A stretch of DNA of 64,000 nt from CAYOOP01 sp964405685 (GCA_964405685.1 CAYOOP010000004.1:62001-126000), one strand, 5' to 3'; positions 17,673 through 26,378 are shown, counted from the stretch's first letter. Translations and numbers: made by a program. The notes: a model not told the origin generated them from the sequence alone.

Positions 17673-18110
17673 CTAGCGCAGAATATGTCTAGCAAGACGA
17701 TTCAAAGCATCCACCAACCCATCCCCCGTCGGCTCGGGTGCTTCCAGCCGTTCAGGCTTAGGTGGTGCAGGCGGTTCAGCGATACGGGTTTGACTTAAAC
17801 TAATGCGCTCCACCGCGCGGTGCCCAAAATACACCGCGAGTTTTTCGATAATCAGCGGAATCTGATATTGCAACGGCAGCGCATACGCGCTCTCCACCAA
17901 AATAGTCAGCGTGCCCCCCACCTTCTCACCTTTGGGAAACCGCAGAGCCCCCGGCGACGTATGCGCAGCAATGTCCGCTCCCACAATCATTCCCCAATCA
18001 TTCACAAGCTTCGCTTCAATACCACTTTTACGAAACACTGGCGCCGTAATCGGCGCCACGCAATCGCGCAAAATTCTGGGAAATTGGCTATTTTTACGGA
18101 TATTTTTCAC
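17673..18110 (-). CDS. dciA: DciA-like protein (DUF721)
   Basis: The 145-residue product has the DUF721 pattern: a short N-terminal helix, VNDWGMIVGADIAAHTSPGALRFPKG, and a strand pattern TLTILVESAYALPLQYQIPLIIEKLAVYFGHRAVERI. DciA loads the replicative helicase DnaB in bacteria lacking DnaC. The start is a GTG at 18110. The C-terminal Pro/Glu-rich tail is unremarkable. The family assignment is good; the function is taken from work on other species. Confidence 0.8.
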   Translation of the reverse strand: MKNIRKNSQFPRILRDCVAPITAPVFRKSGIEAKLVNDWGMIVGADIAAHTSPGALRFPKGEKVGGTLTILVESAYALPLQYQIPLIIEKLAVYFGHRAVERISLSQTRIAEPPAPPKPERLEAPEPTGDGLVDALNRLARHILR

Positions 18111-18253
18111 TCATGCCTCTTAAAAACAAGCATCGTTTGGCGTGCAAACGGAAAACGATCAACTCATCGACACACCACTCTACTTACAACTACCATAAGT
18201 GAACTAGGGATTAAAAACCAGCACTTGATAATGCAGTGCAAGATGTACGGTTA

Positions 18254-19249
18254 TCATTCGCGTGTGACAGATGGTAAAGTGCCCTGCAGTAACTGCCTAT
18301 GTTGTGCCACATAGTCTAAGGTGGGTTCAGGGATGGCATGATAGCGATCGAGTTCTTCAACTACCTTTTTGATTGAGTAATCAAAATTGCGGTAATAATC
18401 AAATAACGAAGGAGACACGTAATCTTTTGCGCCACCGAGATTCTGCATTTCATGTGACGTAAGCGCTTCTATACGATCGATGCCGACAAGCTGTAACACA
18501 GTATCCGCACGCTCGGCGATTTCCGGGTGGTTTTTGCGTAAATGCCTTACAAATTCCTTCTGGTTATCGTTTTGGCATAGCTCGCTTGTATGCTTATAAT
18601 AAAATGCATGTGATACATATATACCGGCGATTTGATTGTCCGTAATGCCGTGATGCCTTAGATGCGACATAAACCCTCGCATTGTAGTTCCTTTTTCCAG
18701 CGTATCATCAATAACGACATAGGAGGCTTCTTCCGGTGGTGGCACAGGTGTCCAGAAGCGAACAGGTTTGATATCCCTAGACTCAGCATCCCCAACACCT
18801 GACTTTTGCTTGGACAATTTCACCATGGGTAAATGGTCAATTGTAATACCCTTTGCCTCCAAGGCGGCATGCAGTTCATCGCAACCTTCTTGATCAAGAA
18901 GCCGCGCAATTTCTGTTTTATGAATATTGGAACTCGTGACTTTTTTTAGGTAAGGCTCGGATGTGATGTAGGCTAAAACAACGTGTTTCTTACCGCTCTT
19001 GACTATTTTTTCTACAAGTGCAGATAAATCATCTTTTGGATTATCATAGTTCGGGCGGGTATAAATAGGGAGATGGACATCATCCATTTGCTGTTCCCGT
19101 GGACCGGGGCAGCCTTTTTCTTGTGACATGCGCGCGTCTAGTTCAACAAATTGAGGGGCATCGGAATCTAAGAAAGCTGCACGCAACGCGTCCGGGCTAA
19201 CAGACTCCCATTGTTCCAATATGTTTGTGAGTTTTTCTTCTTTGATCAT
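18254..19249 (-). CDS. Protein with a phosphoribosyltransferase-like motif
   Basis: This 331-residue soluble protein carries YVVIDDTLEKGTTMRGFMSHLRHHG (key residues 181-189, DDTLEKGTT), which matches the PRPP-binding loop of type I phosphoribosyltransferases (hydrophobic-DD-x4-GTT). An upstream segment KHVVLAYITSEPYLKK could be an earlier strand of the same fold. The rest, including the Tyr-rich C-terminal third, is unfamiliar. I cannot say what base or substrate it would use; loss of activity is possible. No operon partner is evident. Confidence 0.65.
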   Translation of the reverse strand: MIKEEKLTNILEQWESVSPDALRAAFLDSDAPQFVELDARMSQEKGCPGPREQQMDDVHLPIYTRPNYDNPKDDLSALVEKIVKSGKKHVVLAYITSEPYLKKVTSSNIHKTEIARLLDQEGCDELHAALEAKGITIDHLPMVKLSKQKSGVGDAESRDIKPVRFWTPVPPPEEASYVVIDDTLEKGTTMRGFMSHLRHHGITDNQIAGIYVSHAFYYKHTSELCQNDNQKEFVRHLRKNHPEIAERADTVLQLVGIDRIEALTSHEMQNLGGAKDYVSPSLFDYYRNFDYSIKKVVEELDRYHAIPEPTLDYVAQHRQLLQGTLPSVTRE

Positions 19250-19310
19250 GCGGGTAATTATACAGAATTTATTAAAAAAAATAGTAAATCAGTGAGGGCA
19301 ATGTTTCTGT

Positions 19311-19904
19311 CTACCCCACCATCGCCAAACGCACCGGTGCAAAGCTCATGCGGTGGTGCGGACATGGACCATGCACATCAAGCGCAGCAAGGTGCGCCGC
19401 CGTGCCATAACCCGCGTGACGCTCAAATCCATACATCGGAAATACCGCGCCCAACTCCGCCATCATCCGATCCCGCGTCACTTTCGCAATAATACTCGCC
19501 GCCGCAATCGAAAGGCTTTTCGCATCCCCCTTCACAATCGCCTGCACACGGCAAGGCAGCACCGGCGGCTGATTGCCATCAATTAGCGCCGCCGCCGGTT
19601 GCGTCGCAAGCGCAGCATACGCCCGCTGCATCGCCAGCTTCGTTGCCCCTAAAATATTTACGCTATCAATCTCCTCCACACTCGCCTGCCCTATGCCCAC
19701 TTCTGCACACTGCATAATCACATCAAACAATTGCTCACGGCGTTTGGCGGTTAGCGCTTTGGAATCATCGAGCCCATCCGGAAAACGCATCGGGTCTAAA
19801 ATCACCGCAGACGCTACCACCGGCCCAGCCAGCGGTCCCCTACCCGCCTCATCAATACCGCAGACAGGCTGGAGCGAGGCTAGTTCAAATGCAAAATCAG
19901 GCAT
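19311..19904 (-). CDS. rnhB: Ribonuclease HII
   Basis: RNase HII removes ribonucleotides from DNA. The 197-residue product has the catalytic motif GIDEAGRGPLAGPV (Asp and Glu ligands), the DDSKALTAKRRE segment, KGDAKSLSIAAASIIAKVTRD and a closing YGFERHAGYGT. ATG 19904 (MPDFAFEL) is chosen because GAGG lies six bases upstream and relatives start there. It overlaps the end of the upstream gene by eight bases. Confidence 0.95.
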   Translation of the reverse strand: MPDFAFELASLQPVCGIDEAGRGPLAGPVVASAVILDPMRFPDGLDDSKALTAKRREQLFDVIMQCAEVGIGQASVEEIDSVNILGATKLAMQRAYAALATQPAAALIDGNQPPVLPCRVQAIVKGDAKSLSIAAASIIAKVTRDRMMAELGAVFPMYGFERHAGYGTAAHLAALDVHGPCPHHRMSFAPVRLAMVG

Positions 19905-20313
19905 CGCTGACCTCATCGGCTAATTCATAATGCTCGCGGTAGGTACGCTCCAACGTCCGCCCGCGCAGTGCTTCCAATTGCGGCTTAATCATCTCGTACA
20001 CATCAATTGCACATTCATGCTTGCCAAAATGATGCTCGCGACCCGGGAACAGCGATTGCAAAATCACCGGCAGCCAATCCTTCCCGCTACACACATCCAC
20101 CCGAAAATACCCGTCAAACCCCGTGGTATCGTAGCTCCCCTGATAAACATCATGCAGCTCTTTCGTGCTCGGATGCAGCCGCAAATCCCCCCGCGCCGCT
20201 TTTTCCATATCCTCATCGTCCTGATACATCAAAAACACGCGGCCACTAATAACAATCGGGTGCGTAGGCTTCGGCGTCGCTTGATAGCGCTTTTTGTTGT
20301 GCTTGGTGGGCAT
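19897..20313 (-). CDS. Hypothetical protein between rnhA and rnhB
   Basis: I do not recognise this 138-residue protein. It is basic at the N-terminus (MPTKHNKKRYQ) and acidic at the C-terminus. It overlaps the start of rnhB by eight bases and lies ten bases after rnhA on the same strand, so the three genes are probably cotranscribed. Confidence 0.6.
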   Translation of the reverse strand: MPTKHNKKRYQATPKPTHPIVISGRVFLMYQDDEDMEKAARGDLRLHPSTKELHDVYQGSYDTTGFDGYFRVDVCSGKDWLPVILQSLFPGREHHFGKHECAIDVYEMIKPQLEALRGRTLERTYREHYELADEVSDA

Positions 20314-20322
20314 ATGCTGAAC

Positions 20323-20766
20323 CTACCTAGGAATTCCCTGGCGCGCAAGTTCATCCACCCGGTCATTCTCGGGATGATCGCTATGCCCCTTCACCCAGTG
20401 CCATTTCACCTCGTGGCGCTGCGTGGCCACATCCAACCGTTCCCACAAATCTTGATTCTTAACCGGCTTCTTATCCGCCGTTTTCCAGCCACGGCGCTTC
20501 CAATCCGCAAGCCATTTCATCATCCCATCACGCACATAGGTGCTATCGGTATGCAAATCGACATGGCACGATTCTTTCAAACTCTCGAGCGCCGCAATCG
20601 CCGCCATCATCTCCATGCGGTTGTTGGTGGTGTTGTCCTCTCCGCCAGAAAGTTCCTTCTCTTTCCCGCCGTACATGAGCAACGCGCCATACCCGCCCGG
20701 GCCGGGGTTGCCGCTGCAGGCACCATCGGTATAGATGACAACATTCTTGCGTTTACACTCGTTCAT
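20323..20766 (-). CDS. rnhA: Ribonuclease HI
   Basis: The 147-residue product cuts RNA in RNA-DNA hybrids. It has all four catalytic acidic residues of the family in YTDGACSGNPGPGGYG, NRMEMMAAIAALE, LHTDSTYV and ENDRVDELA, plus the basic KRRGWKTADKKPVKN handle. ATG 20766 is preferred over an upstream codon that would overlap the divergent gene at 20782. Confidence 0.96.
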   Translation of the reverse strand: MNECKRKNVVIYTDGACSGNPGPGGYGALLMYGGKEKELSGGEDNTTNNRMEMMAAIAALESLKESCHVDLHTDSTYVRDGMMKWLADWKRRGWKTADKKPVKNQDLWERLDVATQRHEVKWHWVKGHSDHPENDRVDELARQGIPR

Positions 20767-20781
20767 TCGTAATGCTTTACT

Positions 20782-21231
20782 ATGGCCATCCACCACGAAC
20801 AACAACTATTGCCGTTTAAAACCAGCGAGCTTTACGCGTTGGTTGCCGACGTCGAAAAATACCCCGAATTTCTCCCCTGGTGCAAAGCCGCGCGTGTAAG
20901 TGAGGTCGCGGAAAAGGGTTTTCTTGGAGAGTTGCTGATTTCTTATAAGCACCTCACCGAAAGCTATGTTTCGCGCGTAACTCTTACGCCCCCCAAAAGC
21001 GCGCACGCCCCTTGCGAAATCCACGTAGAAATGGTGCGCGGCCCGTTCAAACATTTAAGCAATCACTGGCGCTTCGAACCCGAAGGCGAGCACACCCGCA
21101 TCCATTTCGATCTCGATTTCGCCTTCAAAATCCGCCTACTCGAAACCCTCATGGGCGGCTTCTTCCACCGCGCCAACGAAAAGATGATCGAGTCGTTCAG
21201 AACCCGCGCAGAAGCGCTGTACCGGAAATAA
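20782..21231 (+). CDS. COQ10/RatA-type START domain protein
   Basis: The 149-residue product is a single START/polyketide-cyclase-type domain with the family opening PFKTSELYALVADVEKYPEFLPWCKAARV and the C-terminal helix ending FRTRAEALY. Relatives act as ubiquinone-binding chaperones (COQ10) or have been described as the toxin RatA. In this context the lipid/quinone role is more likely, because no partner toxin-antitoxin gene is present. It diverges from rnhA with only 15 bases between the starts. Confidence 0.85.
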   Translation: MAIHHEQQLLPFKTSELYALVADVEKYPEFLPWCKAARVSEVAEKGFLGELLISYKHLTESYVSRVTLTPPKSAHAPCEIHVEMVRGPFKHLSNHWRFEPEGEHTRIHFDLDFAFKIRLLETLMGGFFHRANEKMIESFRTRAEALYRK

Positions 21232-21232
21232 C

Positions 21233-21505
21233 CTAAGCGTCTTCCAGCTCTTCAATCGCCATGCCAAGCGCCAGCATATAGGTGTGCAGCACCATCTCTT
21301 CTTCTTCGCGCTGCTGCGGTTCCACCTTACGCATACGCACGATGGTACGTAACGCTTTCACATCGAAACCATTACCTTTGGCTTCGGAATACACATCGCG
21401 CACATCGGCGCCGATGGCTGCTTTTTCTTCTTCGAGTTTCTCAATGCGCTCTACAATGCTGCGCAGTTGTTCGGTAGCAACACCACCCACTTTTGCTTTG
21501 GCCAT
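21233..21505 (-). CDS. gapR: Nucleoid-associated protein GapR (DUF2312)
   Basis: The 90-residue product is a DUF2312 protein with the long first helix QLRSIVERIEKLEEEKAAIGADVRDVYSEAKGNGFDVKALRTIVRMRK. In Caulobacter this protein (GapR) encircles overtwisted DNA ahead of replication and transcription. ATG 21505 has AAAGGGA upstream; the TTG five codons earlier lacks this. It converges with the COQ10-type gene, with one base between stops. Confidence 0.92.
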   Translation of the reverse strand: MAKAKVGGVATEQLRSIVERIEKLEEEKAAIGADVRDVYSEAKGNGFDVKALRTIVRMRKVEPQQREEEEMVLHTYMLALGMAIEELEDA

Positions 21506-21571
21506 GATCGTCCCTTTCAAATCAGTTGAGGAACGCGTTCTTAGCCCTAGAGTTGCCTAATGGCAAGTAGG

Positions 21572-22363
21572 TTATTTTTTCTTATTGGTGCGCGCCGCTT
21601 CAGCGATGTTGCCAAGGTCGAGCAAGAAGTTCCAGTTCGATTGCGATTGCAAGCAATGGTACATCAGCGCCAAATAGCCTTTGTTATACCAATCGAGGAC
21701 ATCCGCATCGGTTAGGTTTTTCAACTTCTCCGCATCAATCATCTGAAACCCGGCCAGCTGCGCCTTATGGCCGCTAGCAAGCTCCACATCCATACGCTGC
21801 GGCGCAAGCATATTCTTTGCTTTCAGCGCTTCACAGAACGCCAATCCATAGCGGTGCTGTTCCTGATACGCCGCGCAGAATTGCAGCGCGTTATTGGTGT
21901 ATTCAGAAGCCTGGCCACTCGTATAGAGCGGTGCACCATCCACCTTCGCATCAAACGTCAGCGCCGGTTCATCCACGCACAGCGCCAACTGGTCGCTGCC
22001 CGGGGTTTCCACAAACACAAACGGATATTTGCGCACATAGGAGGGCACATACCGCCCACGGCGCCATTTGCCATGCGAATCGACGAAATAATTTTGTTGT
22101 TCAAACCCGACAATCGCAACCGGCAATGTCACATCGCCCTGCGTAAACACGATAGGGTAGGATTTAGAGGCCTCCACAACATCCGCAGCCGTCAGTGGAA
22201 TGGAGTTGGTGGTACGTGCAAAAAGCAAGCTCTGCTCTTTCACCTTGGCGTTGGCATGCGCATCCGCCGAAATCATCTGCGGCTTAGAGAAAAACAGCGG
22301 CATGCCAGAGTCTTGTGCGTTAGCAGGAGCTTCTGTACCGTTCGTTTTTGGAGATCCAAACAT
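21572..22363 (-). CDS. SapC family protein
   Basis: The 263-residue product follows the SapC pattern: an N-terminal PLFFSKPQMISADAHANAKVK, a middle IVFTQGDVTLPVAIVGFEQQNYFVDSHGKW, RYVPSYVRKYPFVFVE, and a C-terminal VLDWYNKGYLALMYHCLQSQSNW. The family name comes from a Campylobacter S-layer locus, but its real role in proteobacteria is not established. GAGG precedes ATG 22363. Confidence 0.85.
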   Translation of the reverse strand: MFGSPKTNGTEAPANAQDSGMPLFFSKPQMISADAHANAKVKEQSLLFARTTNSIPLTAADVVEASKSYPIVFTQGDVTLPVAIVGFEQQNYFVDSHGKWRRGRYVPSYVRKYPFVFVETPGSDQLALCVDEPALTFDAKVDGAPLYTSGQASEYTNNALQFCAAYQEQHRYGLAFCEALKAKNMLAPQRMDVELASGHKAQLAGFQMIDAEKLKNLTDADVLDWYNKGYLALMYHCLQSQSNWNFLLDLGNIAEAARTNKKK

Positions 22364-22411
22364 GAAATACCTCGTGTAAATGGGCTAGCCCTAGAGCCTA
22401 CCCCAGAAAGG

Positions 22412-23389
22412 TTAAGAAAATACTATGCCCCCGGCATGCCCCAGTAGCAGCCGTGCAGCCGCGGTGGCCGTTAATTCCCCGGTATGCACCTGGGCCTCAA
22501 TCGCGTTACGTTTATTTAAGAAAACCGCATTTTGTTCTAGTGATTCCAGCAAAAGAGACTGAAACAACGCCCGCATGGCGCTCATGTTCTGCGCCGCGCG
22601 ATTGGCTTCAAACCAGCCATTCTTGCGCGTCACCTGAATAAACCCGTCCATGTCCTTCCACATCTCGGGAATGCCGGTGTTGCTAAGCGCCGACACCATC
22701 GTCGCTTTTGCTGACTGCCCGTGTCCACGTGCGGGCAACAAGCGCAGCGCCGCCGTGTAATCCGCCGCCACGCGCTTGGCTTCCCCCAGCAAATCGCCAT
22801 CCGCTTTCGTAATCACCAGCAAATCCGAAATCTCAACAATGCCTTTTTTAATACCCTGCAACTCATCGCCACTGCCAGGAAGCAGCAGCAGCACAAACAT
22901 GTCGACCATTTCGGCAACTTCGATTTCCGACTGCCCCACGCCCACCGTTTCAATAAGAATAGTCGTAAACCCCGCTGCTTCCACCAGTGCAATCGCCTCG
23001 CGGGTATGTGCGCCAACGCCGCCTAAATGTAACGAACTCGGCGTAGGCCGAATAAAGGCGTCGGGCGATTGCGCCAGCGTCTGCATCCGCGTTTTATCCC
23101 CCAAAATAGAACCGCCGGAAACGGAGCTCGACGGGTCAACCGCCAGCACCGCCACCTTTTCACCCTGCGCAATGGCGTAGTTGCCGAGCGCCTCAATCAA
23201 CGTCGATTTCCCCACGCCCGGCACGCCGGAAATGCCAAACCGTTTCGTCTCGCGTTTGGTTTCCGCAATTTCATCAAGTAATGCTTCTGCCTGAGCGCGA
23301 TGGTCAGGTCGCGTCGATTCGATCAGCGTAATGGCCCGAGCGAGAGCAGCGCGATCACCCGAAAGAAGAGAAGTGAGCAAGTCGTTCAT
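22412..23389 (-). CDS. meaB: Methylmalonyl-CoA mutase-associated GTPase MeaB
   Basis: MeaB (ArgK) protects and reactivates the cobalamin enzyme methylmalonyl-CoA mutase. The 325-residue product has P-loop GVPGVGKS at residues 55-62, VLAVDPSSSVSGGSILGDKTRM, the switch ETVGVGQSE and the specificity motif TKADGD. It is a full-length G3E-family protein. The mutase genes are not in this window. Confidence 0.94.
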   Translation of the reverse strand: MNDLLTSLLSGDRAALARAITLIESTRPDHRAQAEALLDEIAETKRETKRFGISGVPGVGKSTLIEALGNYAIAQGEKVAVLAVDPSSSVSGGSILGDKTRMQTLAQSPDAFIRPTPSSLHLGGVGAHTREAIALVEAAGFTTILIETVGVGQSEIEVAEMVDMFVLLLLPGSGDELQGIKKGIVEISDLLVITKADGDLLGEAKRVAADYTAALRLLPARGHGQSAKATMVSALSNTGIPEMWKDMDGFIQVTRKNGWFEANRAAQNMSAMRALFQSLLLESLEQNAVFLNKRNAIEAQVHTGELTATAAARLLLGHAGGIVFS

Positions 23390-23442
23390 ACCATGCTTCT
23401 AGTGTGAAAGCAGGTATGCTGCAATAGCTAGAAGGATTATAC

Positions 23443-23541
23443 CGATTCACCTTCGAATCAGTATCAAAACCAAGCCGAAAGCGAAGGTTTTGCGCGCCGT
23501 AGGCAGCGTGCTCACCATCGATTGTTACTTAATCGATGGTG
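23443..23541. other. Cluster of three hairpins between meaB and the Flp pilin gene
   Basis: Three inverted repeats lie in about 100 bases: GATTC/GAATC near 23443-23458, CAAAACC/GGTTTTG at 23465-23492, and a 10-bp perfect stem CACCATCGAT/ATCGATGGTG at 23513-23541. The last is nine bases from the pilin stop and may terminate pilin transcription, although no T-run follows it. Confidence 0.5.
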
Positions 23542-23549
23542 AAATGGCA

Positions 23550-23726
23550 TTAGTGGTTGAGTCCGTCGTTGATCATCTCAAATGTATGGCTCAAGGTCTG
23601 ACCAATACTGCCGACCGCACTGATGATCGCCACTGAAATCGACGAAGCGATTAACCCATATTCAATCGCAGCCGCACCGGTTTCTTCCATCAAAAACGTC
23701 TCGAAAAGTACAAAGATCGTATTCAT
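23550..23726 (-). CDS. Flp/Fap-type pilin (type IVb)
   Basis: This 58-residue gene is a typical Flp pilin: a short leader ending MEETG, then AAAIEYGLIASSISVAIISAVGSIG, the class IVb prepilin signature with cleavage expected after Gly17. AGAGGA precedes the ATG. Flp pilins are assembled by Tad machinery, none of which is nearby, so the assembly genes must be elsewhere or the gene is an orphan. The rest of the upstream gap (23727-23828) is AT-rich and probably carries its promoter. Confidence 0.88.
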   Translation of the reverse strand: MNTIFVLFETFLMEETGAAAIEYGLIASSISVAIISAVGSIGQTLSHTFEMINDGLNH

Positions 23727-23828
23727 AACGTCCTCTAAACTGTGATTGACGCACCCGCGTCTTAAGGTTAATTATACTTTATTATTGTGACAGTTTAATG
23801 ACAAAACCGTAAATATCAGCAACAAATC

Positions 23829-24044
23829 TCATTTTCTGCGCCTCACATCCTCCCTTAAGCCCTCCACCCGCTCCTCAATCCGCGCTAATTGCTCGGAGAT
23901 TCTAGGCAAGGCGGAAACCGCGCGTTCGGTGTAATCCACGCGGGCGCTCAAATAGCTCGCCCAGTAAACAAGCATGACGAGCTGCACCGCCACCATCAGC
24001 AGCACGGAAACCGGAATGTTTTTGTCCACTTTCCAGCCGCTCAT
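23829..24044 (-). CDS. Small membrane protein with coiled coil, GTA/phage-module associated
   Basis: The 71-residue product has one membrane helix (residues 10-30, VSVLLMVAVQLVMLVYWASYL) and a charged coiled coil ending with EERVEGLREDVRRRK. The ATG at 24044 lies four bases after the DUF2793 gene stop, so the two are coupled. Longer readings upstream overlap that gene out of frame and are not credible. Small proteins of this shape often close GTA or phage tail modules, sometimes as holin-like or spanin-like proteins; the role here is inferred. Confidence 0.65.
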   Translation of the reverse strand: MSGWKVDKNIPVSVLLMVAVQLVMLVYWASYLSARVDYTERAVSALPRISEQLARIEERVEGLREDVRRRK

Positions 24045-24048
24045 CAGC

Positions 24049-24912
24049 CTAATCGTCGTTGATGGAATTGGTCGTATACACGAGCGAAACGCCGTGCAGA
24101 CGCGCATCCACTGCGAGGGTGTCGGCAACGTCAGCGGCTTTGCGATATACACGGAAGAAGAGCGTGTCGTTCTCAACCGGGGTTCCGCTGGCAGTGATGG
24201 CCGCAGTTGCGGCGGTTTTGTAGAGTACATCGGTTGTTCCTCCTGTATCGGTGACTTCTTGCGCGGTGCCGAAAGCAATGCCAATTGCATCACCGTCGCT
24301 TGCGGCCGCTGCTGCTAATCCCCACACCACCCCAAAATTGGTCGCGGTGGATGCATGGCTCCATTCAAATGCCGCCGTTATCGTTCCTTCGTCCCACGAT
24401 TTGGGCATGCGCACAGAAAACTGCGCGTGTTCTTGTGTCGTCGCGTCAAAATCGAGTGAGCTAATATCCGGTTGGCCGGCAGCGGTAGCGATCGTTGCCA
24501 GCGCGGCGCACCCGCCGCTGGCATTTGGCCGCATTGCGCTTGCAGGCACATACATCATCTGCTTGCCACCAGATTTGGCGATGCGCCCCCACGCTCCGCC
24601 TCCGAAATAGGCATAAAATGCATCCTCATCGGCCACCCACAGTGTCATGCCTTCATTGGGTACAATGAATTGCCAGGTTTGATCGTAATACGCGATATGC
24701 CCCGCATGCCCCGTCCACGCGCCGGTGGGAGAAGCCGCCACAATATACACATCCCCCGCTGCAGGCGAGCCTGGCGGCGTCGCCAAATCCTTATCCTTGG
24801 CGCTGGTATTCAAAATCGCATCCACGCGCTTCAATGCTTCGTTGACCGTCACTTCCTTTTGCGCCTGTGCGGTTTCAACAAGTGTAACGGATAGGTGAGT
24901 GGTTGTGGTCAT
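24049..24912 (-). CDS. DUF2793 protein, GTA/phage tail associated
   Basis: The 287-residue product begins MTTTTHLSVTLVETAQAQKEVTVNEALKRVDAIL, the diagnostic DUF2793 opening, and continues with GDVYIVAASPTGAWTGHAGHIAYYDQTWQFIVPNEGMTLWVADED. DUF2793 proteins are encoded with phage and gene transfer agent tail genes in alphaproteobacteria. The C-terminal half (strand-rich, FRVYRKAADVADTLAVDARLHGVSLVYTT) looks like a carbohydrate- or receptor-binding fold. ATG 24912 has GAGG upstream. Confidence 0.85.
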   Translation of the reverse strand: MTTTTHLSVTLVETAQAQKEVTVNEALKRVDAILNTSAKDKDLATPPGSPAAGDVYIVAASPTGAWTGHAGHIAYYDQTWQFIVPNEGMTLWVADEDAFYAYFGGGAWGRIAKSGGKQMMYVPASAMRPNASGGCAALATIATAAGQPDISSLDFDATTQEHAQFSVRMPKSWDEGTITAAFEWSHASTATNFGVVWGLAAAAASDGDAIGIAFGTAQEVTDTGGTTDVLYKTAATAAITASGTPVENDTLFFRVYRKAADVADTLAVDARLHGVSLVYTTNSINDD

Positions 24913-24990
24913 AGATTCCTCATGGGTTAAATGTCTACCCATGATACCCACATGCTATTTACACGCCCGGAAGGGGGAAATTGGTTAATA

Positions 24991-25018
24991 TTGCATAATA
25001 ATTAGATTCTGCTATAAT
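24991..25018 (+). promoter_or_regulatory. Sigma-70-type promoter
   Basis: TTGCAT (24991-24996), a 16-base spacer and a consensus TATAAT (25013-25018) precede the formyltransferase-like gene. The -10 box overlaps the first ATG (25017-25019), so that ATG would lie before the transcript start; this argues for a later start codon. Confidence 0.6.
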
Positions 25019-25040
25019 GCTGGCCGATCTGGAGAAGACC

Positions 25041-26378
25041 TTGGAACCGAAAAAATACGTTGTCGTATTCGCACATGCCGATGGCTGGGGCGCCTCAAGC
25101 GCCAACAAGGTCATTAAACACCTGCACAAGCACTACCCCGACGTGGGCATCCACCTGATTGTATCAAAAGCCACCAAAGACAAAGAAGGCAAGATCGCCA
25201 CTAAAATTGACGACCTTAAAACTCCACGCGAACTTAAAGAAACCAATCTCCTCGAATATTTTGAGTGTATCGACAAACGCTACGCCACCATGATACCTCT
25301 CGAAGAACTTGAGCGCATGTACAACCACAGCGTCACTCAAACAATAACATCAGCAGAAGATTTCGCCGCCGCTGTCGAAGGTGGAAAACAAGCCGCGGAT
25401 TACTCCATGGCAGACTTGCTAACCTTCGACCAACTCGCCAAACGCTATTGTACAGATAAGCAAGTGCACTACACCACCAGAGGCGGCCCCAAAGGCGGCG
25501 AGGAAGCCGCCAGCTTCATCGCCGAATTCGAAAAACAGCATGGTCAGGGCCCCGAAGTGCTGCTCTCGGTAGATACCATGGCGGTCCTACCCAAACCATT
25601 ATTAGAAAAATACCAATGCTTCAGCACCCACCCCGGCCCACTCGACACCATCAAAGTAGAGGGCATGCAGGGCACACTCCGGTCTTTAGTAAATCAAGTT
25701 CTCTATAACGAAAAAGGCAAGCCTCACAAAAAAACCTATCAATTCGGCGTAGGCGGACTCACCGGTGAAGGTCAGGCCTATCTCAAAGGCACGCTGTTCA
25801 TGCAACACCCAGAATTAGACAAAGGTCCGCCAATAGCAACGACTCTTTCATTCACCTGCCCAGGTATGTGCGCCTATCAAGCACGAGGTGAGGTATATCA
25901 TGCACTCACCGATAAAATGCTGAGACTCTTACCCACGCTACTGGACAAAGACAAACGTAACGCCTTGGTGGAACAAGCAACAGAAGCCAAAGAAAAACTG
26001 GATAAGAAAAAACATAAGAAGATTCCTGACTTAGACCCTGAGCAATTCGCAACCTGGCAAGGCCAAGCCATCGGCTATGAAAATCCAGATAAACCCTGGG
26101 GCGTAGAGGTAGTACAAAACACGATCATCGATCCATGCCATTTTCAAAATCAAATGCGGCGATTCTTTCCAGGTCCCGAACAAGAATTCAAAACCACTTT
26201 TAACGCTACCTATGGCACAACGCTGGATAAACTAACCAAGCAAAAAGATGCCCGACTGGAAGATCCATGGGCACAACTTCTCTCAGGCCGCCCAGGTATT
26301 ACGATTACACAATACGATCCCAAAACTCATAAACCTATCGCCACCTATAGTAATCCACCTGAATCGCCTACACGCTAA
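25041..26378 (+). CDS. Formyltransferase-like protein of unknown role
   Basis: The 445-residue product contains CFSTHPGPLDTIKVEGMQG (residues about 192-210) and, some 50 residues later, HPELDKGPPIATT. Together these resemble the substrate/folate loop (usually N-x-H-P-S/G-L-L/P...G) and the D-x-G-P-I strand of formyltransferases such as PurN and Fmt. The catalytic Asn of that family is replaced by Ser/Thr here, so activity is doubtful. The first 100 residues form a Rossmann-like start (VVVFAHADGWGASS). TTG at 25041 is chosen because GGAG precedes it and the -10 box covers ATG 25017. It lies between two GTA-type genes on the other strand. Confidence 0.6.
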   Translation: MEPKKYVVVFAHADGWGASSANKVIKHLHKHYPDVGIHLIVSKATKDKEGKIATKIDDLKTPRELKETNLLEYFECIDKRYATMIPLEELERMYNHSVTQTITSAEDFAAAVEGGKQAADYSMADLLTFDQLAKRYCTDKQVHYTTRGGPKGGEEAASFIAEFEKQHGQGPEVLLSVDTMAVLPKPLLEKYQCFSTHPGPLDTIKVEGMQGTLRSLVNQVLYNEKGKPHKKTYQFGVGGLTGEGQAYLKGTLFMQHPELDKGPPIATTLSFTCPGMCAYQARGEVYHALTDKMLRLLPTLLDKDKRNALVEQATEAKEKLDKKKHKKIPDLDPEQFATWQGQAIGYENPDKPWGVEVVQNTIIDPCHFQNQMRRFFPGPEQEFKTTFNATYGTTLDKLTKQKDARLEDPWAQLLSGRPGITITQYDPKTHKPIATYSNPPESPTR

